Shown here: one piece after another, positions 37,906-48,500 of the stretch
How positions within the stretch are numbered: position 1 is the stretch's first letter
Layout of the letters: each line of letters begins with the position of its first letter
Notes under the pieces: model-generated
What the model saw: only the letters and a program-made list of their open reading frames with translations
Database searches by the model: none
What the model was told of the DNA's origin: nothing
Origin: Nelumbo lutea
Lineage: Eukaryota > Streptophyta > Magnoliopsida > Proteales > Nelumbonaceae
Assembly: GCA_022828595.1 (NCBI GenBank)
Contig: JAKGHH010000005.1
Location: 56,725,655-56,789,654, forward strand
Direction: 5' to 3'
DNA: 64,000 nt
Made by a program: the position numbers and the translations under genes

Positions 37906-38607
37906 TGTCACGGGGGTAGATCTGCAACGGAAGAAACCTGTGCGGCATCCAGGCCAAGGTAGGCCAGGACAAGCCTTTCGTGTGCTTAGGGCTAGGAGTT
38001 GCCCGATGTGATGGCTCCACTAAGTTCAGTAGCACTGGATCATGACCTCAGCTTGCATGGTCGGGGCACTGTGTTGGCTCCTTTCGGTCCATGGGAGGCA
38101 CCGCTTACGTGCTAAAGGGGGACGACCATGATGAGAGGCGACTTGGCGCTGATGAGAGGGACTCCTGTATGTTGATGATGCTAGGCACCTGTGTGCTAAT
38201 GATGATGGGCAACCGCTGGGATGAACACACCCGTGCGCTATGGGCAACGGGATAGCTCATTCAGCTTAGGAAAGGGGCTGGCGTGGTGAAGGGTCATGCT
38301 TATGCCATGCCCACATGCCAAGCCTCCCTTGAGTGTCGGTGGCATAGTGTCCCCATGAGCATGTGTACACCCATGAGGAGCCCTGGTAGCCATGCTAGCC
38401 ATTAACCAGGGCCGCCCCGCAAGGGATGATGGTCTAGGAGTGCCATGGTCAGGCACCCAAGGAGGTCGACCACCCCTCCTCAAAGAGTACATTAAGCTTT
38501 TGGAGGTCTGCCTGAAGATAAAATCTTATAGGCAAAAATGACGGTGATGTCCCTTAATGTAAGCCTACCAAGCGTAGGCAAGGTTAAGCCTGTGTCAGAC
38601 CGTGACA
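37906..38607 (-). repeat. LTR (5' LTR of the - strand element)
   Basis: The adjoining primer-site complement, GCTCTGATACCTA at about 37893-37905, fixes this copy as the 5' LTR. It is highly similar to the copy at 35865-36585. Confidence 0.85.
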
Positions 38608-38808
38608 AAAGGGCAATAAAGAAGATGCATAATTGATTATTCTTGCGTGTTGCAGAAAGAAAACACATTTTTATATCTCTTCCATGGAAAGTGAAATGAT
38701 CAATTGCTAGAATCTTGTCTAATGTGCAATCCAAATAAAAGGTTGAAGCTAGATGTTTATTTGGTACCCACGTCTATAGCCAAGGGAATGGATGAATGGG
38801 GTATCAGG

Positions 38809-39300
38809 TGTTAAGGGCCTGCGAATAGGATCTCGTCACAGGTTGGTCAACGGGGAAAACCTCCTGTTTTCCCTTGTTCCTCCCTTTTCTTGAGGAACCT
38901 ATCTTGGCGCCTTAATGGTGGTTATTAAAGAGATCACCCCCTCTCCTCTGCTGTTTCTTGACTGGAAATTTCGATGCCTTTATTGAATCATCAGCTCCTT
39001 TAAATAGGAGATTACAAGAAGATAAGAGTCATACTTTTAGGAAGACTCCCTACTAATCTATACTACTGAATTTAGCTAAGATAGAAACAGATAAGATAAG
39101 AACACTGAACAGATAAGATTCCCTACTAATCCATAGTACTGAAAACAGATAAGATAAGAATACTGAGCAGATAAGATAGAACTGTATCTAGCTAGATAAG
39201 ACGAGAACACTGAATTAGATAAGATGAGAACACTGAATCTTGCATCCTTTACTACTGCTGTTGGCGGCGATATTGCTTCCCAATAAAAGCGTCCACAACA
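38809..39300 (-). repeat. LTR with an internal 58-bp duplication
   Basis: It is identical in plan to the other LTR, but GAACACTGAACAGATAAGAT is followed by an added 58-bp near-repeat (around 39118-39176), which accounts exactly for the 492 versus 434 bp difference. Confidence 0.9.
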
Positions 39301-39390
39301 TTACTCCCCTCTTGGACTAAGAACACTGAATTAGATAAGATAAGAATACGTCCTCAAGCTCAAATTCAGGATAGGTGTCTTGGAACACAG

Positions 39391-40475
39391 TCAAAGGAAT
39401 CCAGGATAGGTGGAATGATTTTGCCCTCCTGGATCGGGTTCCAATGAAGAGGGTTCATCCTCATCTTCCTCTTGTTCCACCAGGAGGCAGAAAAGTCTCT
39501 TGCACTTGTGCCCTGCTGAGTAGAGTTCATCACAATTAAAACACTGTCCCCTCGCCCTGTGTTCCACCATCTCAGCCCTGGATAAGTGCTTAATAGGGGG
39601 TGCAACAACACTGCTTCCCACACTGGATGCCGATCTGGAATTGTTGCTCGTCTGTGGTTTCTGTTCTTGGCTGGATGCTGAAGATGGAGCCATTCTGAGT
39701 GGTTTTGGGGATGCCCATGCTTTCAGAGGCCGCCCTATACTGAAAGTTCCGCGGCTGAGTTGCAGCTTGCGTTCAAAAGCGCCAACCAAATTCATAGCAG
39801 TAACCAGGTTGGGGGGATTTTGCATCTCCACACCCACCCTCAAAGTTTCTGCTAACCCTACGGTGAACATGTCAACCTGCTGGTTTGGTCGTACCGATGA
39901 TGCTCTTGCAAGGAGGGTCTGAAACTGACGTTGATATTCAGCCATCGTTCCTGTTTGTTTGAGGTTGATTAGTTCGCCTAATGGGTTGCTTGTTAATGGA
40001 GGCCCAAACCTGAGAAGGCAGTAGGATTTGAATTGGGTCTAACTGAGCCCGGGTTCCTCCTGCTCCAACTATAAAACCAGAGCTGCACCTCCTCCGTCAT
40101 GTGGAATGTGGCTAAGCTTACCTTGTCTCTGTCCTCTGTCCGTTGGTTGCGGAAGAACTGCTCACATCTGTACAACCATCCCAGAGGATCTCTAGCGCCA
40201 TTATAGGAAGGGAATTCCAGCCTACTGTATTTGGGAATGATCGCGGCTCCTTGGGCAACGACCTACTGCTCGCCGGACGATTCTGCCATGTCTGGTCAGC
40301 GGCCGTTTGTGGTTGCAGCCCCTTCTGGATTCCTTTCCTTGCTAGAAAAATATAACTCCATCAAGCGCCTTAATTCTTGGACATCGTCCTTGATCTCGCG
40401 CACCTCCGTGCTGTTTTCCACGAGCTTGTGCTCCAGTTCATGAAACTTAGTCGTCAATTGCTCAAGGTCACCCAT
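39391..40475 (-). pseudogene. Ty3/gypsy gag, broken
   Basis: It starts MGDLEQLTTKFHELEHKLVE, a coiled-coil-like N-terminus (first about 50 residues). Then come IIPKYSRLEFPSYNGARDPL and GWLYRCEQFFRN (capsid region), and after a frame change AEYQRQFQTLLARAS ... MFTVGL. The zinc knuckle CFNCDELYSAGHKCKRLFC is near 39500-39555, followed by an acidic tail. Stops at ...TNGR(stop)PDMAES and SGEQ(stop)VVAQ, and a one-base shift near 40070, make it non-functional as written, although the last 184 residues stay open. Confidence 0.85.
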
Positions 40476-40498
40476 GACGCCTGGCTCTGATACCAGAT

Positions 40499-40932
40499 TG
40501 TTAAGGGCCCGCGAATAGGATCTCGTCAGAGGTCGGTCAACGGGGAAAACCTCCTGTTTTCCCTTGTTCCTCCCTTTTCTTGAGGAACCTATCTTGGCGC
40601 CTTAATGGTGATTATTAAAGAGATCACCCCCTCTCCTCTGCTATTTCTTGATTGGAAATTTCGATGTCTTTATTGAATCGTCAGCTCCTTTAAATAGGAG
40701 ATTACAAGAAGATAAGAGTCATACTTTTAGGAAGACTCCCTACTAATCTATACTACTGAATTTAGCTAAGATAGAAACAGATAAGATAAGAACACTGAAC
40801 AGATAAGATAGAACTGTATCTAGCTAGATAAGATGAGAACACTGAATTAGATAAGATGAGAACACCGAATCTTGCACCCTTTACTGCTGCTGTTGGCGGC
40901 GATATTGCTTCCCAATAAAAGCGTCCACAACA
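40499..40932 (-). repeat. LTR (5' LTR of the gag-only element)
   Basis: It lies next to the primer site complement (TGGCTCTGATACCA at 40482-40495), which marks it as the 5' LTR on the - strand. It lacks the 58-bp duplication. Confidence 0.9.
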
Positions 40933-41689
40933 TCAGGCCCATTTAGAAGCAAGAAGAAATTGGATTGCCTGATTGATAGCATCAACTAGTTTCTTTTTTC
41001 ATTTGATTGGTAACCTTAAATTTTATTAATAGAAGAAAAGAAAAATTGTGGTAAGGAACCTAGAGGAAGGGAAGCGATAAAGAACAAGAACAAACCAAGT
41101 CCAGGGATAAACAAAAAATTGTTATAAGAGGAAAGTGAAATTAAGAAAGGCAAAACCTTTTCTGAGGAGAAAATACAAGGTTTAGTCTAGGATCTGAATT
41201 CCACATTTAAGACATCCCTATCAACCCTACTCCTACTCTAGGATCTGAATTCTTTTGATCTGCTCGATGCTGACAATTACTTGGAATTTAATACAATCCC
41301 ATCACTCAACAATATTCATAAGTTCCAAGAACAAATCAGATTGGTCTCATTTGATAGTTGCTTATCTAATGAATACCACAATCAAGTTAAATGTGCAATT
41401 TCTGGCTCATAGAACATAGGCTGCAAAAAAGTGACAAACATCTAAAAACACTTATATAAGACTTTTAAACTATGATTCCTTAAACAAACTAAGCATCCAA
41501 AATGTAAAATTAGGAAATTTGGAAAGCCTTCTGGGCAGTTGTGTTCATAGCAGTCATGTGAGCAGGAAAGGAATGGTAAAACTTTTTATCACAAAATTAA
41601 TTTAGAGGAGCCAGTAATCAATACTGCAGTGGATCTTATAAGGAGCTGGATTTCAAATCTGAAATGTTTTAGTGAGGAGGAATTGTCTT

Positions 41690-41820
41690 CTTTTTTGAAA
41701 ATAGACTTTTTGGGCGTTCTTAGTATATGGTGTACAGAAACTCTTTGTATAGAGGACCTTGTATGCTTTTGCTTTTATATTAATACAATGATACTTTACC
41801 TTTAAAAAAAAGGAAATTGT
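41690..41820 (+). repeat. LINE-like 3' tail with poly-A
   Basis: TTTGGGCGTTCTTAGTATATGG ... GCTTTTATATTAATACAATG, then CTTTACCTTTAAAAAAAAGG, resembles the 3' ends of plant LINEs. No coding part is attached. Confidence 0.35.
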
Positions 41821-42525
41821 GAGGGAGAACTTCATTTCATCCTCTATGGTTTTTCCCTTTTGCCATAGTTGTATCAATTTGTTCTTTTGATCTGCTTGAT
41901 GCTGACAATTATTGCCTTCATGTCTGACAAAGAACCATTAGAGTAAATATGTTTTTGAAGGGAAAACATTTGATTCTTTATTATTCTTTTTCTTTGGTTA
42001 AAGAGTAAAGAAGCTTTATTTCCTGGTCGTGAAAAGGCATGTGCATTGCATGTCTTTCAACAAATGGAGAAATATTGATTGGGTTTTATACATCTTATGA
42101 AATATATTGGTTGTCGCATTGATGTGAGGCCGATTGAAAGTTTTGGCATTATATACTAAAGATGATTTACTTGGGTATTTAATGGCTAAATGGTGGCCAA
42201 TACCCAATGTTGGTTCCAGCTATTCAGGGTCTCGAGTTAGTTTTACAGGATATGGACCTTACTCAATGCCTGTGATTTATATGGACTAAATCGTATATAT
42301 TATATAGTGCTAGATACCTAGTTTACCTTTTTGCCAAAATATGATTCACCTATTATTTTTAATGGCTTATGTAAGCTTGTTGCTAAATTACCATCTATAT
42401 GTGTGTACTCATGTTTGTACTAGTCATTTCTGTTTCTATCCATCTCTCTGCCTGTCAATTCCACTTATAATCTACCATTCTCATCCATCGATTTAAGTCA
42501 AGTTTTTTTTACTAGTAGGACCACT

Positions 42526-45500
42526 ATGGTTACTTCTTTTATTGGTGAGGGTGGATATAGTCCAGCTATATTGCAGTTGCGAAGATGGGACCCCTCTCAA
42601 ATCCAACTAAACCTGTCAGAATTCCGTGAAGCTTTTATTTCTCCCACAAGAGAATTGTTACTGTTGTTATCTTATCAATATGAAGCTTTGCTTCTTCCAC
42701 TGGTTGCAGGTAAATTCCCGACCTCTCCTGCCTTTTCCTTTACAGTGATTTGATCCTTGCCTCCACCTTTGTTCTCATCTCTCTCACTTTAAGTGAATGC
42801 AGGAAATTCTACAAAGAGGAATAACCATTTGAAAGGACTTCAGAGCCGTAGTTTTTCTGATTTCTGTTCTACAGAACAGGAAGCATCTTGCATATCAGAT
42901 TCATTAGACAGTATTCCGTGCACTTCTGAACCTGAAAAAGTTACTCCAGATGGATCATCAAGATCTGAGCACTACCCTGTTGCTTGTGATGTGAAATCAT
43001 TGGCTTGGGGTCACTGTGGGGATTCATACAACCAACACAAGGGTGCTATTTTTAAAGAGCTTCTTTTTGTATCTGGTGACCATGGTGTTACAGTCCATGC
43101 CTTTCGTCAGCCAGATAAAACCAGTGAAATGATCTTGCCTGAGGATGAGGTTGGACAAGGGAGGTGGGTGGAATGGGGACCTTGTGCTGCCTCACTTAAT
43201 AATTTGCAGGCAAAAGAGCAGTGTGGTTCAAATGATGAAAGTCCTAGAATTTTCTCAGAAGCAAGCAAGGGTAATGCAACTGATAAAACCTTTCAAGATG
43301 TCTGCATAGAATCCGGGGATAATGATTTGCTCTCAATAAGCTCTACATCAAAGAAATGGCTGCGGACTTTCCTAACTGAAGCTGATACTACTGAATCTGA
43401 TGGTCACTTTTGGACCAAGTTTCCTGAAAAGCAGTCATTTCCTTGTTCTGCAGAGATAGTTTCATTCAATATTGTTGATAGCACATCAAAATTCTTGGAG
43501 TTTCTATCTCGTACAAAACCTGTATCGGATGTTAAGGGAAATTGGATTGAGGAAACACCATTACATCCTGTGGCTGATGCATCAGTACATTCAGAAACCA
43601 GTTCTTTGAGTCTAAATGCCAATAGCTTGCCCAGAATCTTAAGCCTAGGGACCAACAATTCATACAAATTTTCTAGAGTGTTCGCCAGCTCTTCTCATCG
43701 TTTGGTTGGTTTGGTTTTGACAATAACAGATCCTGTATTAACTGATACTAGTGGTAGAACTGCAAGAAGTAGGGAGGTTTTATTGGTGGTTACTATGATA
43801 CACCACTGGGGAATACAGTGGATTTGCTCAGTAAAACTTCAGCAAACTTGTCTCAATCTGGATCTTGAGATTGAGTGGACTGACTTTCAGTTTTCCAGCA
43901 ATCTTCTTTTTTGTCTCAATGCATCAGGTTTAATATTCATCTATGGTGCAACAACTGGTGCATTTATTGCATGTCTTGACGTTTTGCAGATCTGTGGACT
44001 CAAGCCAAAATGTAAGTTGTCAGGACAAGCAAAATTGCCTGCAAAGGATAATTTTACCCCCGGAGGTGCTGATATACAAAGAGAACCAGATAAAAAAGTT
44101 AATAGTGCAATAGATCACCAGATTGAAGGGTATTCACGTGGTACACAAGTTTTTGAAAGGTTGATGGTTGCTTCAGATTCTTCACTGTTAGCTTCTGTAG
44201 ATAAGTATGGTGTAATCTACCTAATTTGTGTCGATGACTTTATTTCTGACAATTCTTATTCTCTTAAGGAGTTTCTCCCGCATTTTGGGTTTGGTTTATT
44301 GGCTGGCTGGGAGGTTGGAGGTTCTGAATTAGGCTGTCAGAGAGTGTTTTCTAAACTCTCACATTGTCATGGTTTGAATAGCTCATTATTAAAAAATAAG
44401 AGTTTCCTCTTCACTGATAATAGGGAAGATATCAGACTCCTCAATAAGAAAAAATGCTACATCTGGAGGAGGGTAGGCCAGTATGGTGACTACATGAGTG
44501 GTTTCTCTGCTGTGTCACAGATAGAGGATCAGGGATTCCCCAGTTCTCAATTAGCATTGAGCTCAATGCGAAGAATACTAATTCCCAATGATGTATCAAA
44601 TAAATATGATTCCATTTGTTTTTCACCCTTTGGAATTACTCGGCTCATTAGGAGGTGCAATGTAAATGATAAGAATGGCTTTAAAATTGTTCATAGTAAC
44701 TTACAAGTAGCTACTGCAATTCAAGATGACCGAGTTTTGGACTTGCAGTGCACAAGGTCTGGTTTGCTTGGAAGGGAGGAGGCCTTTGTTGGAGAAGCAA
44801 TTGGTTGCTCTTTCCAGGGATGTTTCTATTTGGTGACACAAGATGGATTGTCCATTGTTCTTCCCTCTATTTCAGTCTCATCAACCATCCTTCCTGTAGA
44901 ATACATTGGGTATTGGCATCCAAATATTGTCACAGGCAATAAATATAACCTAGAATGCCTTTTGGCAGGAAATAAGGAGCACCGGCCACCTTGGAAAGTT
45001 GAAATCTTGGACAAAGTTATTTTATATGAAGGCCCTGAAGTGGCAGATCACATCTGTTTGGTAAATGGTACGGATACTTGATTTTGATAGTTTTCATGTG
45101 ATCCTTAATAGCTTGTTATCTTGGAGCCTTATTATTCATTGAAGAACAGTTTTTGATTGATAACTATTATCTTTTATTTATTTTTTTGATAAGTAAAATG
45201 GAGTTTTATTAAGGGGTTCGACTATGATATGGAAAAGATATGATATCTGAAAAACTTCTGACCCGTCAAGTAGAATCATAAACGTGGTAGCCAATCAGGT
45301 GTTATTTATCAAAATTCATGGGTGGGTTTTGATTGGTCAAAACTCTTCCCATACCATATCTTTTCTGCATCATAGATTTTCCCTTTATTAAGAGATAATA
45401 AAATACATACAAGCGCCCTAAAGAGAGGTGTGAGGTACACCACTCATAACAACAAGCAACAATAAAACAAAAAGAGACAGGTAACAATTGCCCAATGAAG

Positions 45501-48500
45501 ATGATCCATATTAACTGTTATCTTTCATGAAATACCAAAAAAGAATTAAATATGTACAAATATACCAAGCATCCCACTTTTTAGGCTGACATCTACCAGA
45601 CTACCACCTAACCAACTCTTGTTATCTATTTACATTACATTCTTCAATAATTGTCTCCAAAGTAGCTGATCTCTATTGATCCCTTGTTTGAATAATGCAT
45701 AAGCTGCATTATTTGCTGCTAATGGATCCAACAAAAAACTAATTTCTGCTTCCCTTGTCATAGCTTTTATCATCCTCATTATGCTCTACTATCGTCATGA
45801 TCCTGGCTTGTTATTTTTCATCCAATCCACTACCACTCTAGAATCTCCTTCCACCTTTAGTGATCTAATATTGAGTGTCTTCTCAACTACTATCCTTTGT
45901 AACACTGCTGGCAGCTCAACCCTTGCAGTCCCCATGACCAATGAGCATGGAATAAATCTCTAGAATGGGTTCCTGACAGTCTCTGAATACCCCCCCTCCT
46001 ATGACTGGAGGTCCTGGATTTCCCTTGCTACTGCCATCGAAGTTTAATTTGATTTGATCACCACAAGGCAGATGCCAATGCAAGGAGGCCCTTGGTCTAG
46101 CTGTAGAGGAAGAAGCCACCCACTCCAAACCACCAACAGAAAAGGTGTTAATTCATAGTTTTGATCCAATACACCACTTTCACTTAGGTGCAATCATTAA
46201 TTATCATTCTTTTGATGCTAATGAAAATAGGACAAAGAGAAGCAGCAAAACATAAACACCTACTACCCCTGCTTTTACATTATTAACATATGCAACTGCT
46301 TGCAGATATATTATTTTGCTCTTTCTGATTATTGTGGATATTTATCACTCTTAAATAGGGGTGCAAGTCAAGAGTTTACACAGCATCAGGCTTGGGTCCA
46401 CTCAATTTTTATCAAAATTTCAACCCAATCTCTCACCCAAGTTATAGCCCTACCTCTAAATGTTACTAATAAAATGGTCGTTAACATTTTCTTTATAAAA
46501 TTAATTATAGCCTAAGCAGTTTTTTAAAAGTGATAGGTGCAAAGGTCCTTCAATTGCCAGAGGCACAAGGTTCAAGGTAAGGCACATCCCTTGATGAAGC
46601 AAGGCAGAAGTTTGAAAAAATTTAAAAGCCATTAATACATAATAATATGCAAATTTGAATTTTAAAAGAATTAAATGCTTTAGAAAGCTGAGAGGGAGGC
46701 ATTTGCGACAAGTGTATGTAGAAACATAACCTCTGAAGAGGCATTTGCCTTGGTTGTCTGATGCCTTTGCAAAGTGCCATCACCTGGGCATATGCAAGTC
46801 ACTATACTTGAGATGTACCTCAATTGTGCACCTAGACATGCCTTGGTGCACAGTTGAGGCATTTGCCCTGGTTGTCTGATGACAAAACAACATGCTTGCT
46901 AGAACATAATGGTGGGCTTAGAGCCATAGACCTATATGCTTGAAGGATTTCGGATTTGGTAGTTAAGGTGTGGTTGATATGGTGGTTTCTTTTTGAAATA
47001 TAAGAAAGTCTAGGTTATCTTTTTTTCCCCTTTTTTGTGTGTATGTTATAGGTCTTTATTAATATAAAGGAATGCTCTGTTGTTTTTTTAACATCTATCC
47101 TCTTCCAGCTTATGTCAACTCTCCATCTCCCTTAAGAGACCTATTTTCCCCCCAAATCTGTAACAATTCATTATTTCATTCCTTGATTTGTATTTAAGGT
47201 ACAGTATATTTCTTCATGAACCTAAAGCAGTTCAATGGAAGCCCAACATTTCTTGAATGTTTTTCAATTTATGCTACAAGTTTACCATCTTTGTTTAACA
47301 ACCCTCTGTTTTGTATAATCAATTTTGCTTTAGACATTGAACGGCTGACAGTGTACAGATCTTATTTTCTTTCATGCATCCTCCTTTGCAAAGACATTTT
47401 TGTTTTTTCATTGGGGCATTTTTTTAACAATCCTCTGTTTTGTATGACCAATTTTGCTTTTTATCAGAACAATTTAGAGTTGGCCATAAACAATTGCAAC
47501 TGGTTTGATGTCATGCTAGTTTATTAATTATTGTCCCATCTTTTCTGCTTACCAAAAAATAATTCCCATCATTTCCATATAATGCACACTTTGGTAAACT
47601 CAAATTTTATACCACCTGTATACAATCTGAGCAATACTCTTAGTTATTTCTGACATGTGAGTTGTCAATCTCTTACCAGGATGGGATTTGAAAATTGCTC
47701 GGATGCGTCGCCTGCAATTGGCATTGGACTACTTGAAACCTGACGAGATAGAACAGTAAGAGCTTCTGTTATTTGTTTACCTCTGTTATTAGGTATTTAG
47801 GGTGTATGTGATGCACTAAGTTTTCTCTGAACATATAAAAGAAATTTTTTAAGCATATCAGAAATGTTGATGTATTTGAGAAAACATGTTCTCCATGTTG
47901 GAAAAAACAACAGAAAGAAAATTGTACATTTGCAACCTTTTTCAAGCAGCAAGTACCAATTGATACTCAAAGTCTGAGATCAAGAGAAGGAAAAAACCAT
48001 CTTAACCTGAAAGCTGGTTCACTTGTACTATTTTTCTTAATATTGAATGAATCTGTTCCTGTCATTGATCAAAAAAAAAAAAAAAAGAAAAAAAAGCAGC
48101 TGAAGGCAGCAAACCATACCATCTGATCCACCAAAAAAAAGCCACCAAACCCATGACTCCAAGCTGCTCTCCCTTCTCATTATGTCAATGGGGTATTTAC
48201 TAGAATCAACATTTTGTCCCTGATAGAAGCCCAATTGACATAGAAATAAATTACAATGAATTGTTTCATCATTGAAGGAGACTCTTAAATCCTGATACAG
48301 TGGTTTTCTTCAATGAGCTGGAGGCTTTCTAATAGGATTGGGCTTCCTTGACACTTTTTTTTTGGCTTACCAATGACTCGTAACTTTTTTTACCATTATG
48401 ACTTACAACATTATTGTTTTGCTACTTTGATCATGCTAATATAAATAGAAGATCTAGAATTTGAACTTGATAACCTATCTGTTTTGCAACTTGCATAACT

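Larger units (their letters stand above)
35865..38607 (-). mobile_element. Short non-autonomous LTR retrotransposon, 2.7 kb, no recognised protein
   Basis: Two LTRs (721 and 702 bp) start TGTCACGGGGGTAGATCTGC and end GTGTCAGACCGTGACA. The last four bases outside on the left and the first four on the right are AAAG. On the - strand the LTR is followed by TAGGTATCAGAGC, a primer site of initiator tRNA-Met type, and the opposite LTR is preceded by a purine tract GAGTGGGGGAGCC, so the element runs on the - strand. The 1.32-kb inside has only short frames with no gag or pol motif that I know. Confidence 0.85.
38809..40932 (-). mobile_element. Gag-only Ty3/gypsy-type LTR element, 2.1 kb, perfect TSD TCAGG
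   Basis: The LTRs (492 and 434 bp) begin TGTTAAGGGCC and end GTCCACAACA. TCAGG lies on both sides (38804-38808 and 40933-40937). The primer site TGGTATCAGAGCCA is on the - strand at 40495-40482. The internal region encodes only gag, with no protease, reverse transcriptase or integrase. The LTRs differ by 12 substitutions by my count (11 transitions) over 434 bp, plus one 58-bp duplication, so the insertion is young compared with the others here. It depends on an autonomous partner for movement. Confidence 0.92.
34985..42518 (+). other. Presumed first intron (7.5 kb) of the spatacsin-like gene
   Basis: It is bounded by GTATGA and a T-rich AG acceptor. It holds two LTR elements (35865-38607 and 38809-40932), both antisense to the gene and only about 200 bp apart. 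A LINE-like 3' tail with a poly-A run lies at about 41690-41820. The remainder is AT-rich with no recognised feature. Confidence 0.45.
45068..47679 (+). other. Intron after the large exon of the spatacsin-like gene
   Basis: 2.6 kb with a LINE tail and nested MITE (45176-45514), a LINE RNase H piece (45640-46135) and a short duplicated segment (47294-47460). The rest is AT-rich with nothing recognised. Confidence 0.7.

Noticed and set aside
35865..38607. A tandem gene duplication (the two about 700-bp repeats)
   Set aside because: The TG...CA ends, adjacent primer site and purine tract show that they are LTRs.
42793..45081. The 762-codon open frame taken as a complete gene starting MNAGNSTKRN
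   Set aside because: The ATG at 42793 lies in the intron just before the AG acceptor, and the last residues (after 45067) read into the next intron. The frame is the large second coding exon of the spatacsin-like gene.
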